Positions 35,699-44,966 of a stretch of 64,000 nt of DNA are shown here, piece by piece. Each line of letters opens with the position of its first letter. Position 1 is the first letter of the stretch. The notes beneath the pieces were generated by a model that was given only the letters and a program-made list of their open reading frames with translations, was not told the origin of the DNA and did no database searches. Origin of the DNA: Dorea sp. AM10-31 (lineage in GTDB: Bacteria; Bacillota; Clostridia; Lachnospirales; Lachnospiraceae); assembly GCF_003435815.1 (NCBI RefSeq), contig NZ_QTUV01000004.1, forward strand, positions 62,001-126,000. The letters run 5' to 3'. A program made the translations under genes and the position numbers.

Positions 35699-36625
35699 AT
35701 GACGCAAAAACAAAGCACATTAACCAGAACCGGCATCGTGGCGCTTCTTGCCTGCGTTTGCTGCATTTTATGGGGCAGTGCAATACCAATGATAAAAACA
35801 GGATATCACTTTATGCAGATGGATTCAGCAGATACGGCAAGCCAGATTGTCTTTGCCGGAATACGGTTTACGCTGGCGGGACTGCTGGTTCTGGCATTTA
35901 CATCAATAAGAGAGAAAAAGGTGATGTTTCCTGATAAAGAAGTCCTGAAATACGCGATACCGGTTTGCCTGGCGCAGACAGTCGGACAGTATTTTTTCTT
36001 CTACATAGGTGTTGCAAATACATCAGGTGTGAAAGGTGGCATTATTACCGGACTTGGCAATTTTATTGCAATTTTGCTATCCTGTCTGATATTTAGAAAT
36101 GAACGTATGACAGTACGAAAATCAGCAGGCTGCATACTGGGATTTGCAGGAGTTGTTGTGATCAACATCATGGGAAATTCTCTGGACATGGGATTTAAGC
36201 TGACTGGTGAAGGGTTTATTCTGATCGCACAGCTTTCCTATGGAATTTCTACCGTATTGATCAATATATTTTCAAGAAAAGTTTCTCCGGTAATATTAAG
36301 CGGAACACAGTTTACAATGGGCGGAATCGTGCTGACATTGATCGGCACCGGAATGGGCGGACACCTTGGAAATGTCACGATTGGCGGTGTAGCAATTATT
36401 TTCTATCTTGCAATGGTTTCGGCGGTTGCATATACGCTCTGGTCGGTGCTTCTTGCATGGAATGATGTCTCAAAAGTTGCGATTTTCGGGTTTGTGAATC
36501 CATTGTGCAGTGTGATATTATCTGCGCTGATATTAGGAGAGGTACGTCAGGCATTTAATATTGGAAGTCTGGTGGCTTTACTTTTGGTCTGCACCGGAAT
36601 ATATATTGTCAATCATAAGAAATAG
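35699..36625 (+). CDS. EamA/DMT-family exporter
   Basis: 308 residues with ten predicted membrane helices as two EamA repeats; each half ends in the typical glycine-rich helix (CILGFAGVVVINIMG near 142; LLVCTGIYIVN at the end). The first helix carries CCILWGSAIPMIKTGY. Family members export amino acids, nucleobases or other metabolites by drug/metabolite-transporter exchange. Substrate unknown. ATG 35699 follows GAAAGAGAG. Single gene. Confidence 0.9.
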   Translation: MTQKQSTLTRTGIVALLACVCCILWGSAIPMIKTGYHFMQMDSADTASQIVFAGIRFTLAGLLVLAFTSIREKKVMFPDKEVLKYAIPVCLAQTVGQYFFFYIGVANTSGVKGGIITGLGNFIAILLSCLIFRNERMTVRKSAGCILGFAGVVVINIMGNSLDMGFKLTGEGFILIAQLSYGISTVLINIFSRKVSPVILSGTQFTMGGIVLTLIGTGMGGHLGNVTIGGVAIIFYLAMVSAVAYTLWSVLLAWNDVSKVAIFGFVNPLCSVILSALILGEVRQAFNIGSLVALLLVCTGIYIVNHKK

Positions 36626-36756
36626 TAGGATATTAAAACCACAAAGAAAGGAACACGCATGGGAAATGAATCAGGTGAATGGATCATTTCATAGAAGAGA
36701 CGGAAGACACAGAGATTTTCTCGAACGAATTGAAGAAATTAGGAAATATTTTATGA

Positions 36757-36888
36757 TTATTATTAGGTGGCATTTTAATGGGGCTTTTATGGCTTGCCAT
36801 CAGCTGCATCTGGTGCATTACGATTGTGGGAATTTCGATGGGATTACAGTGCTTCCGGTGTGCGGGCATTTACTCTGCGCATTATTGA
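36757..36888 (+). pseudogene. YccF-family membrane protein remnant
   Basis: The frame from 36757 reads LLLGGILMGLLWLAISCIWC and then ITIVGISMGLQCFR, close to the first helix and C-I-T-I-I-G-I-P-F-G-x-Q motif of YccF-type (DUF307) inner-membrane proteins. It has no start codon behind a ribosome site, a stop (TGA 36754-36756) lies directly upstream, and it ends at TGA 36886-36888 after one motif instead of two. The remaining bases between the EamA gene and the helicase gene hold nothing else recognisable. Confidence 0.65.
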
Positions 36889-36970
36889 AAGAAAATAATG
36901 TGGCGAGAACAACAGTTCTGTGCTATACTTAAATGCGAATATATGTTCGAGGACAGAGGGCTGGAAATAC

Positions 36971-39688
36971 ATGACAGAAGAATTCAGAGATTATATTATT
37001 CATACAAGAAAGATACCGGCAAAAGAGGCGGTTTGTGAAGCATATCCAGAATCGCTTAAGGATGAGCTGAGAGATTATCTTAAAGAGAACGGATATCAGC
37101 AGCTTTATTCGCATCAGGTGGAGATGTTCAAAACTGCGGAAGCGGGAAAGAATGTCGTGATCACAACTTCAACGGCGAGTGGTAAGACGCTGGCATTTCT
37201 GCTTCCGGTTTTGCAGGAGATTCTTGAGAATCCGCTGGCGAGAGCGATTTTTGTTTACCCGACGAAGGCACTGGCAAGCGACCAGTATCGTGCCCTGCAG
37301 CCGGCGATTGAGTTTTTCGGTGACGGGAAGATATCTGCCGGGATATACGATGGAGATACGAAACCGGCAGAGCGTACGAGAATCAGACAGAGCGCAAATA
37401 TTATCCTGACGAACCCGGAGATGTTAAATGGAGCTTTTTTGCCAAATCACAGCAATTACGGGTTTGATACGATTTTCGCAAATCTTAAATATATTGTCAT
37501 TGATGAATTACATTCTTACCGCGGAGCGTTTGGAGCGCATTTGTCGAATATTTTCCGGAGACTTCATCGGATATGCACATATTACCGCTCAGAACCGCAG
37601 TTTCTCTGTAGCTCTGCGACGATTGCCAATCCGATAGAGCTTGCAGAGAAGATCTGTGGTGTACCGTTTTCGCTGATCGACCGGAACGGTGCTCCGGCAC
37701 CGGATAAAATCTATCAGATTGTCCAGCCGCCGGAGATCAAAGGAAAGAATGATAAAGTATATGGACGAATCGCGGCATCGGCAGTAGCGGCAAAATTAAT
37801 CCCGAATCTTGTGGCAGAAGACAGACACTTCATTGCATTCGGACGTTCCAGAAGGAATGTGGAAGTCATTTTAAAAGAAGCCAGAGATAAGATGAGTGCT
37901 GCAGGATTTCTTGGCGCATTCGGAAGAGCAGGGAAACAGCCGGAAGAGTTGATTGCCGGATACCGGAGTGGTTATACGCCACTTGAGAGAAGAGAGATTG
38001 AACGAAAGATGACACATGGAGAACTGGCGGGGCTGGTATCCACCAATGCGCTGGAACTTGGAATTGACATCGGTAAGCTGGATACGACCGTGATCGTTGG
38101 CTATCCGGGAACAAGAGCTTCGTTCTGGCAGCAGAGCGGACGTGCCGGAAGAAGTGGTGTCTCCTGCGTCAACTACCTTCTTTTGGAGAACCGCCCTTTT
38201 GATCAGTATATTGCGATTGATCCGGAATGGCTTTTCTCAAATGAGAGTGAGAATGCAATCGTTGATCCGGACAATCTTCTCATTGAGCTGGCGCATCTGC
38301 GTGCGGCGGCAGCAGAACTACCATTGTCGCTGGATGATATTGCACTGTTCCCGGATCTGGGAGAGATGATTCCGGTTCTTTTAAGTGCAGGAGAAGTGAA
38401 GAGCCTTGGAGGACGGTTCATATGGGCAGGACAGGCATATCCGGCAGGTGACTACAGCCTCCGCAATATGGACAAGACGAGATTCAAACTTCTTGCGAAG
38501 AAAGACGGACATGAGATCACGGAGATGGATGAATTGCAGGCGTATCATGAGATCCACCCAGGTGCAGTTTATATGCATGAGGGAACACTGTATGAAGTTG
38601 TGAAGATGGATCTGGTCGGAAGAACCGCAGAGGCAGTTGATTTTGATGGAAATTATTACACAGTCCCGTCAGGAACAAAAGAGACGCGCATTTTACGATG
38701 CTTTGAAGAAGAGGAATATAAGAGGACAGAATTTCATTTTGGGGATGTGAATGTCAATGAAGTGATTTCCATGTTCCAGAAATTACAGTTTCACAATCAC
38801 CAGAATCTTGGCTATGTAACACTGACTCAGCCTTTAAAGAAAGACTACGACACAGAAAGTGCATGGATCACACTGCCGGAGAATGTAGTGCGTGCTTACC
38901 GGAGTCTGCTGGTTCCGAACCGTCAGGGGCAGTATATACTTAATGACCATTTTGAAGGAATGAAATATGCGATAAAGAACGCATCTATGATGATTACGAT
39001 GACAGAGCGTGATGATATAGATGTTGCGGTGTCAAACAATGCGACGATCCCGGATGATTATTATCATGAAAAAGTCTCTCTTTTTATTTATGATAAATAC
39101 GAAGGCGGTCTTGGGTATTCGGAGAAGATCTATGGACTGGTGCCGGAGATCCTGTACAATGCGATCAGGATGGTGAAAGGTTGTCCATGTGAAGACGGCT
39201 GCCCAGCATGCGTGGGCGATTATACGCTGGATAAAGGAATGATACTCTGGGGACTTGAGAATCTTCTGGAAGAGACAGAAGCACCGGAGTATGTGCGTAA
39301 GAACATAAAAGAGCCACATCCTGCAATAACGAAAGAATTTTCCTTTTTTGAATTGCCGGAGAAATGGCAGAGTTTCTGTGCGGCAGTTCTGAAAAACGGG
39401 GAAAGTGGCGGTCGTTTCCTTAAAACAGTAAAAGCAGTGTGTGTAGAAGAGCACAAACTGATTCTTACTGTGGAGAATGCATTTTATGCCGGATGGATAC
39501 AGGAAGCGGAGAATCGGAAGAGCCTGGAGAATATTCTCAGATACTATGCAATCTGTCCGGGTGATATGAAGATAGAAGTTATTCTTGAAAACAGACAGGG
39601 AGAGAAGGAAGAGAAAGAGCGGGAACGAAAGAAAGCCCGCCTGCAAAGGAAATATGATGAACAGCTTGGAAAGGAAAAGACTGAATAG
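36971..39688 (+). CDS. DEAD/DEAH-box helicase with C-terminal DUF1998 zinc site (MrfA/YprA-like)
   Basis: About 905 residues. Helicase motifs: I STASGKTLAFLLP (near 55-67), II IDELHSY, III CSSATIANP, and V-VI STNALELGIDIGKLD and GRAGRSG. The C-terminal region has the four-cysteine site CPCEDGCPACVGDY of DUF1998. Relatives include B. subtilis YprA/MrfA (mitomycin repair) and Hrq1; 3'-5' DNA translocation in DNA repair is expected. After the cysteine site comes a further domain and a charged tail (EKEEKERERKKARLQRK). Its stop overlaps the next helicase start by 32 bases. Start at ATG 36971; ATG 36920 is possible. Confidence 0.9.
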   Translation: MTEEFRDYIIHTRKIPAKEAVCEAYPESLKDELRDYLKENGYQQLYSHQVEMFKTAEAGKNVVITTSTASGKTLAFLLPVLQEILENPLARAIFVYPTKALASDQYRALQPAIEFFGDGKISAGIYDGDTKPAERTRIRQSANIILTNPEMLNGAFLPNHSNYGFDTIFANLKYIVIDELHSYRGAFGAHLSNIFRRLHRICTYYRSEPQFLCSSATIANPIELAEKICGVPFSLIDRNGAPAPDKIYQIVQPPEIKGKNDKVYGRIAASAVAAKLIPNLVAEDRHFIAFGRSRRNVEVILKEARDKMSAAGFLGAFGRAGKQPEELIAGYRSGYTPLERREIERKMTHGELAGLVSTNALELGIDIGKLDTTVIVGYPGTRASFWQQSGRAGRSGVSCVNYLLLENRPFDQYIAIDPEWLFSNESENAIVDPDNLLIELAHLRAAAAELPLSLDDIALFPDLGEMIPVLLSAGEVKSLGGRFIWAGQAYPAGDYSLRNMDKTRFKLLAKKDGHEITEMDELQAYHEIHPGAVYMHEGTLYEVVKMDLVGRTAEAVDFDGNYYTVPSGTKETRILRCFEEEEYKRTEFHFGDVNVNEVISMFQKLQFHNHQNLGYVTLTQPLKKDYDTESAWITLPENVVRAYRSLLVPNRQGQYILNDHFEGMKYAIKNASMMITMTERDDIDVAVSNNATIPDDYYHEKVSLFIYDKYEGGLGYSEKIYGLVPEILYNAIRMVKGCPCEDGCPACVGDYTLDKGMILWGLENLLEETEAPEYVRKNIKEPHPAITKEFSFFELPEKWQSFCAAVLKNGESGGRFLKTVKAVCVEEHKLILTVENAFYAGWIQEAENRKSLENILRYYAICPGDMKIEVILENRQGEKEEKERERKKARLQRKYDEQLGKEKTE

Positions 39689-41378
39689 TTACCAGAAAGA
39701 AGCCGTATTAGATGAAAGCCCGGCATGTCTTGTGAATGCGAATGTCGGCAGTGGCAAGACGACAGTATTGACGGAAAAAGTACGCTATCTGCATGAGGAG
39801 AGACTTGTTCCTTATGAGAAAATGATGGTGCTTACATTTACGAATAAGGCAGCGGACGAGATCGCGGAGCGGCTAGGTATTGAAAAATCTATGTGGGGAT
39901 TCGGCACATTCCACAGTGTAGCAAGACAGCTTCTCTGTAAGTATCTTCCTGAAAAATGTACAGTCGAAGGCACAGATAGAGCAGTGAATCAGAATGAGAC
40001 AACTGACTGGAATCGTGAATTTGAAGTGATAGAACCGGAAGAAGAGCTGCAGATGTTGCTTGACCTTGCAGATGCGAACGGATATAAGATCAAGTATAAG
40101 AACCGTCTGCAGGCGAGGCTGGAGAATGACTATGAAGCATATCTGCAGGGAAAACCAAAGGGAAAATATAAGGATGATCTGTTTCGGGTATTTCCGCTTC
40201 TTGATCGAAAGAAACGTCAGGAGAACAAGATGTCTTTCGCAGATCTTATCCGTGAGGGAACGAAATGTGCAGAGGAACACAGAAAAGAGTTGGGACTTCA
40301 GTGGATTATTGTAGATGAAGTGCAGGATAGCGACCAGAAGCAGCTGGATTTTATCGAAGCACTGAAAGATGCACAGACCCGGTTTTTCGCAGTAGGAGAT
40401 CCGAATCAGGTGATCTACAGCTGGAGAGGAACCGCACCGAATATGTTCTTCATGATCAAGCACCGGTTTGAAGCAAAAGAACTTTCCCTGCCGGTTAATT
40501 ATCGTTCAAGTGATGTGATCCTGGAAGCTGCGAACCGTTTTCTGCAATTTGGAGGAAAGATTGAGGGCAGCGGTGTGAAAGGTGATAAGATTCTGATAAA
40601 GAATCATTATGATCCGTTTATAGAGGCAGAATATCTGACAGAACGAATCCGGAAACTTCACGAAGATGGTCTGCCATACAGCCAGATCGCAGTTTTTTAC
40701 CGTGTGCAGAAGCAGGCGGAGATTTTGGAAAAGGTATTTGAAAGAGCGGAATTTCCAGTTACATTTTCCAATGTCGGAAAAGAAGGAGAAGTACTACATT
40801 TTATGACGTTGCATGCATCAAAAGGTCTGGAATTCGATTATGTATTTATTGTCGGATTGAATCAGGGACTGATTCCCCTTCGGTGCACCGGTATGGAGCA
40901 GGAAGAAGAGGAGATGCGTCTGTTTTTTGTAGGGCTTACCCGTGCGAGAAAGAATCTGGAATTATCTTATTACACGAATCCGACAATTCCCGGTGTGTTC
41001 GAAGCACCGAGCAGATATCTGAAGCGTCTGCCGGAGCATCTGCTTGACTGGGAAGAAAAACCGGGAAGCGAAGAGCGAAAAGCAAATTTACAGAGTTTAA
41101 GACGGCAGGCAGTAGAAACGATAAGGAGAAAATCTGCGGAGGAAAATATGGCAGAAACAGAGCCTGTAAAACAAGAAGAAAGACAGACAGAAACAGAGTC
41201 TGTAAAACACGAAGAAAGACATACAAATACAGAAGAGCGGGTTGTACGGAGAGGCAGACATCCAAAGTACGGTGAAGGCATCATCACATCAGAAGATGAT
41301 ATGACGATAGAAGTGGAATTTCCGGGATATGGAAAGAAACAGTTTCTGAAAGCATTCGGAGAAATAGAAGTATTATAA
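39657..41378 (+). CDS. UvrD/PcrA-like helicase lacking the 2B domain, with C-terminal Tudor-like domain
   Basis: 573 residues. Superfamily 1 motifs: Q NSYQKEAVLD; I NANVGSGKTTV; Ia LTFTNKAADEI; II WIIVDEVQDSD; III AVGDPNQVIYSWRG; IV LPVNYRSS; V LHASKGLEFDYVFIVG; VI FVGLTRARKNLELSYY. Between IAVFYRVQKQAEILEKVF and TLHASKGLEFD there are only about 25 residues, where UvrD, Rep and PcrA carry the 2B domain of 150 or more. After motif VI comes a charged linker with a 12-residue tandem repeat, then a PcrA-type C-terminal Tudor-like fold (RHPKYGEGIITSEDD). It likely works with the upstream helicase in repair. Start at ATG 39657, six bases after AAAGGA. Confidence 0.9.
   Translation: MNSLERKRLNSYQKEAVLDESPACLVNANVGSGKTTVLTEKVRYLHEERLVPYEKMMVLTFTNKAADEIAERLGIEKSMWGFGTFHSVARQLLCKYLPEKCTVEGTDRAVNQNETTDWNREFEVIEPEEELQMLLDLADANGYKIKYKNRLQARLENDYEAYLQGKPKGKYKDDLFRVFPLLDRKKRQENKMSFADLIREGTKCAEEHRKELGLQWIIVDEVQDSDQKQLDFIEALKDAQTRFFAVGDPNQVIYSWRGTAPNMFFMIKHRFEAKELSLPVNYRSSDVILEAANRFLQFGGKIEGSGVKGDKILIKNHYDPFIEAEYLTERIRKLHEDGLPYSQIAVFYRVQKQAEILEKVFERAEFPVTFSNVGKEGEVLHFMTLHASKGLEFDYVFIVGLNQGLIPLRCTGMEQEEEEMRLFFVGLTRARKNLELSYYTNPTIPGVFEAPSRYLKRLPEHLLDWEEKPGSEERKANLQSLRRQAVETIRRKSAEENMAETEPVKQEERQTETESVKHEERHTNTEERVVRRGRHPKYGEGIITSEDDMTIEVEFPGYGKKQFLKAFGEIEVL
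41155..41226 (+). repeat. Two-copy 36-base tandem repeat inside the helicase gene
   Basis: Copies at 41155-41190 and 41191-41226 agree at 32 of 36 positions and encode TEPVKQEERQTE-like 12-residue units in the linker before the Tudor-like domain. Length keeps the frame. Confidence 0.8.
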
Positions 41379-41436
41379 TAAGAAAACTTAAAGAAATATT
41401 AACTATTTAAGAAAGCGCAGAGGAAGGAGCATATGT

Positions 41437-41442
41437 TATAAT
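41437..41442 (+). promoter_or_regulatory. Extended -10 promoter before the acyltransferase gene
   Basis: TGTTATAAT (TG, one base, then TATAAT at 41437-41442) forms an extended -10 element about 54 bases before the ATG at 41496; no good -35 box is seen. Confidence 0.45.
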
Positions 41443-41495
41443 CAATAGATAAAACGACAACATACGAAAGACAGCATACGAATGAGGAAAAGAAA

Positions 41496-43361
41496 ATGGA
41501 AAAGAAAATACAGAAAAAGAGAAAGTATATCAAAGAAATTGACGGATTAAGGGCACTTGCTGTAATCATGGTTCTGGCATATCATCTGAAGATGCCATTT
41601 GCGAAGAGCGGGTTATTGGGAGTAACCGTATTCTTTGTAATATCCGGCTACTTGATCACAGGAATTCTGATAAATGAGATAGAAGAAAGCGGCGGCGTGG
41701 ATCTGAAGAACTTCTGGCTGCGGCGAATCCGAAGACTGCTGCCGGCAGTACTCTCCATGGCAGTTGTGATGATCTTCGTCAGCGCAGTCGTGAACCGGGT
41801 TGTATTTACGAAAGGTTGTAATGATTTGTTATCCGCAGTGTTTGGGTATAACAACTGGTGGCAGATTTTCAGAAAAGTATCCTATTTTGAAAATGCAGGA
41901 GCGCCTTCTCCATTTACCCACTGCTGGTCATTGGCGATTGAGACACAGTTTTATTTGATTTATCCAATCCTTTTGATTCTGTTATCGAAGGCAAGAAACA
42001 GAGGAAAAGTATTTGCGGCAGTCACAGCAGTGCTTGCGCTGATCTCAGTAGTATTGATGGGCGTGCTCTATAGCCCGGACGGAGATCCGAGCCGCGTATA
42101 TTATGGAACAGACACAAGAGCATTTTCTCTTCTGATCGGAGCGTTGGCTGCGATCCAGAAGGAATATCATATTATAAAGGTAAAGCTGCGGGGAAAACTA
42201 TGGGCAGTGATCGGAAGTATTTCTGTATTGATCCTGATCGGAATGATGATGCTCATCAGCTCCTACAGCAGTTTCTTATATTATGGAGGTCAGGCAATCG
42301 TATCTGTCCTGGCGGCATTTGTCGTATATGCAGTGACAGTAAGCAGAAGCCTTTTAAATATAATATTAGGCTCCAGCATACTGAAATGGATCGGAGACCG
42401 CTCTTACAGTATTTATCTGTGGCACTATCCGATTATTGTGCTGATGAGCGGCGGAAAGAGAGCGGCATGGTGGATTGTGATTTTAGAAGTAGTCTTAAGT
42501 GTGGGGCTTGCAGAACTTTCCTATCGTTTTATTGAGACGCCGGTCCGTCATGGAATCATCGGAGAATATATCGGAATCATCAACAGCAGACCGCATAACA
42601 GAAGAGAACGTCACAGACAGATCCAGGTGGCACGGAGAAGTCTTAAGGCGATGGCAGCAGTATTAGCCACAGGACTTGCATTAAGCTTATGTATTGCATT
42701 TGTTCCGAAGAAGACAACACTGGATACGGTAGCAAAGCGTGAAAAGAAAGCAACCGAAGTAACAAAGCTGACGAATCAGAAATTAAAAGAACAGAAAGCG
42801 AAAGCAAAAAAGACAGCAAAGACCAGCAAGAGTACAATGACGGATGAAGAACTACTGAAAAATGTACAGATGCTGCTGATCGGTGATTCCATTACTGTAG
42901 ATGTAACAGATTATTTTTACAAAGTACTTCCAAACAGTATCAGCGATACGAAGATCGGACGTTCTACCCTGACAGGAGTGAAAGTATTTGACGAATACCA
43001 GACACAGAAGAAATGGGACGGCGATGGCGTGATCTTTGCACTTGGAACAAATGGTCCAATGTACGATACACTTGGACGAATAAGACAGAAAGTCGGAGAC
43101 AAACCACTGTTCCTGACCACTGTCCATGCTCCGAAGGAAGATTTTGAGAGTTCTAATAATGAAGAAATCCGCAAGTTTGTCAAAGAACACGAGCATACCT
43201 ATCTGATTGACTGGTATACGGCAAGTGCAGATCATCCGGAATATTTTGACCAGGACGATACACATTTGCTTCCGAAAGGGGCAGAAGCTTATGCACAGTG
43301 CATCAAAGATGCTGTTTTAAAGGCAATGCGCGCGGAAGAAAAGGTGAATGATAAAGTATAA
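41496..43361 (+). CDS. OatA-like membrane acyltransferase with SGNH domain
   Basis: 621 residues. The first 380 form an acyltransferase-3 membrane domain: EIDGLRALAVIMVLAYHLKM at about 14-33, with the catalytic His, FFVISGYLITGIL and the WLRRIRRLLPA motif. A basic linker follows, then an extracellular SGNH esterase-fold domain with LLIGDSITVDVTDYF (Ser), ALGTNGP (Asn) and DQDDTHLLPKGAEAY (Asp-His). This is the design of peptidoglycan O-acetyltransferase OatA, which confers lysozyme resistance; other cell-wall or polysaccharide acetylation is possible. Confidence 0.92.
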   Translation: MEKKIQKKRKYIKEIDGLRALAVIMVLAYHLKMPFAKSGLLGVTVFFVISGYLITGILINEIEESGGVDLKNFWLRRIRRLLPAVLSMAVVMIFVSAVVNRVVFTKGCNDLLSAVFGYNNWWQIFRKVSYFENAGAPSPFTHCWSLAIETQFYLIYPILLILLSKARNRGKVFAAVTAVLALISVVLMGVLYSPDGDPSRVYYGTDTRAFSLLIGALAAIQKEYHIIKVKLRGKLWAVIGSISVLILIGMMMLISSYSSFLYYGGQAIVSVLAAFVVYAVTVSRSLLNIILGSSILKWIGDRSYSIYLWHYPIIVLMSGGKRAAWWIVILEVVLSVGLAELSYRFIETPVRHGIIGEYIGIINSRPHNRRERHRQIQVARRSLKAMAAVLATGLALSLCIAFVPKKTTLDTVAKREKKATEVTKLTNQKLKEQKAKAKKTAKTSKSTMTDEELLKNVQMLLIGDSITVDVTDYFYKVLPNSISDTKIGRSTLTGVKVFDEYQTQKKWDGDGVIFALGTNGPMYDTLGRIRQKVGDKPLFLTTVHAPKEDFESSNNEEIRKFVKEHEHTYLIDWYTASADHPEYFDQDDTHLLPKGAEAYAQCIKDAVLKAMRAEEKVNDKV

Positions 43362-43492
43362 AGCCTTCTTGCGAACCGGCGTCTGACAGGGTATACTGAC
43401 TCTAACTATAGATAAATATTCAGACTGCCATAGCATTTCTAAGAGATCTGCTCCCGGAGCATCAGAAGAACCAGCAGGAAATCTTAAAGATT

Positions 43493-43903
43493 ATGAACGC
43501 ATCCAGTGCGGAAAATGCCTACACGCACTGGGAGATCTGTTTTCCGGATGAGAGTGGCGTGCGGACAAATGGAGAAACCTTTAAGTTGCTGCCGAAGTAT
43601 TCGTTCAGGGTTCGTGTTAAAAAGGGTTTCACAGTATCGGAGCGCAGAACATCCTTGAAAGACGACAAGACACAGATCATCATGCTGTCGAATCCTATAT
43701 TTAAAGATGGAAAATGTGTTGGAATCATATCAGCAGTTATTGAACTGAAAGGGTTTGCAAGAGCATTTCACAGTAATACAGCAAATGCATTTGCAGAAGA
43801 TATCCGCAAGAGTAAAGAAGCAGGAATGAATGCACATATTTCCAAGCCGATACAGTTAGATAAGATGGTCTGTGTAATCGCAGGACTGGTACAGGATAAC
43901 TGA
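43493..43903 (+). pseudogene. Remnant of a sensor hybrid kinase
   Basis: Residues 1-88 (ENAYTHWEICFPDESGVRTN and later SNPIFKDGKCVGIISAVIEL) look like the end of an extracellular or PAS-like sensor, and the frame runs straight into the C-terminal end of a response-regulator receiver domain (TANAFAEDIRKSKEAGMNAH, then the conserved KP of SKPIQLDKM). Everything between, including the kinase and most of the receiver, is missing. Sensor-like codons continue upstream of the ATG to a stop near 43400, so the N-terminus is lost too. An in-frame deletion product, probably not functional. Confidence 0.65.
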
Positions 43904-43962
43904 TTACAGTAGATGAAATTAGGACTGGATAACAGTACGAGAAGACCACCGCCGGCAGTGTA

Positions 43963-44841
43963 TTATATAAGAAGCTGGTGTTCCTGGCTCCAGAGTGCGG
44001 CAAATTCCATGAACTGCTTCAAAGCCGGAGTCGGCTCTGCCGATGGAGAATGTGCCACAACAAGAATTCGTTTGCAATGTTCTGTAAATGGACGTACACA
44101 TACATCAAAAGGAATATGGAGCAGAAGAAGCTTTGGGAGAATGGCGATGCCAAACCCCTGCTCCACCATTTTGACTACGGTATAATCTTCGTTGATGTGA
44201 AAACGGACATTTGGCTGAATCTGATGGATGCGGAACAGTTCTCCGGTTTCATAGTCGGTATTATCCGCGGACATAATAAAGTCCTGCCCATTTACATCGG
44301 AAAGAGAAACGGAAAATTTATTGGCAAGTGGATGATCTTTTGATGTAACAAGCATTAATTCATCCTTACCTAACGTTATACAGGGAAGGTTTCCCATAAT
44401 ATATTTTGAAGTGAAAATACAGTCCAGTTTTCCTTCTTTTAATTTTGCACTCAATTCCTGAAAACCGCCGACATAGAGGTTGAACGTGATATTCGGATAT
44501 TCATCTGTAAATTTTTTTAAAATTCCGGGTAACCAGTGGTAAGAAATACTCTGGATAGTACCAATGCGGATCAACCCGCTTTCTAATCCATTGATATGTG
44601 CTGCAATCTGTTCAATATGATTTTCGGAAGCCCGAATTTTCTTTAATTCTTCAAAAATGCTGTCTGTTCCGGTAAGTGGAGACATACCGGTTTTAGAACG
44701 TTTGAATAAAGTCACTCCGATTTCTTTTTCATAATTACGGATTGCCTGGCTGACAGCCGACTGTGTGTATTTCAGTCTGCCTGCCGTTTTGGAAATACTA
44801 TGTGTTTCATATACATCTAAAATTATATTGATTTTTGACAT
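43963..44841 (-). CDS. LysR-family transcriptional regulator
   Basis: 292 residues. The N-terminal winged HTH is clear (YETHSISKTAGRLKYTQSAV, residues 11-30), and the effector domain starts near residue 90 (LIRIGTIQSISYHWLPGILK). The pattern is close to the LysR protein at 5535-6410 (both with a SCSIHW/SISYHW-PGI-type segment), so they may be paralogues. GGAGG precedes the ATG. It is divergent from the dehydratase/OCD pair at 45242-47923 and is its likely regulator. Confidence 0.93.
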   Translation of the reverse strand: MSKINIILDVYETHSISKTAGRLKYTQSAVSQAIRNYEKEIGVTLFKRSKTGMSPLTGTDSIFEELKKIRASENHIEQIAAHINGLESGLIRIGTIQSISYHWLPGILKKFTDEYPNITFNLYVGGFQELSAKLKEGKLDCIFTSKYIMGNLPCITLGKDELMLVTSKDHPLANKFSVSLSDVNGQDFIMSADNTDYETGELFRIHQIQPNVRFHINEDYTVVKMVEQGFGIAILPKLLLLHIPFDVCVRPFTEHCKRILVVAHSPSAEPTPALKQFMEFAALWSQEHQLLI

Positions 44842-44889
44842 GGATATCAGCCTCCGGTGCTGTCACTTGTTTACCTGTATGATGTCAGG

Positions 44890-44966
44890 GTCAAAAGATG
44901 CCATACGAATTGTTCCGTACTTCGTACTACCACAATTCGTAGTTTTAGGCTTTTGACTCTGGCATC
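44890..44966. repeat. Compound inverted repeat in the LysR/dehydratase intergenic region
   Basis: TACGAATTGT (44904-44913) pairs perfectly with ACAATTCGTA (44932-44941). Outside it GTCAAAAG (44890-44897) matches CTTTTGAC (44950-44957), and GATGCCA (44898-44904, starting one base early) matches TGGCATC (44960-44966) in swapped order. It may be a dispersed repeat element, a terminator relic or a regulator site. The rest of the 400-base gap (44967-45230) shows no promoter I could defend. Confidence 0.6.

Noticed and set aside
36742..36932. Plus-strand frame before the DUF1998 helicase as a real gene
   Set aside because: Its translation is an off-frame reading of the YccF remnant.
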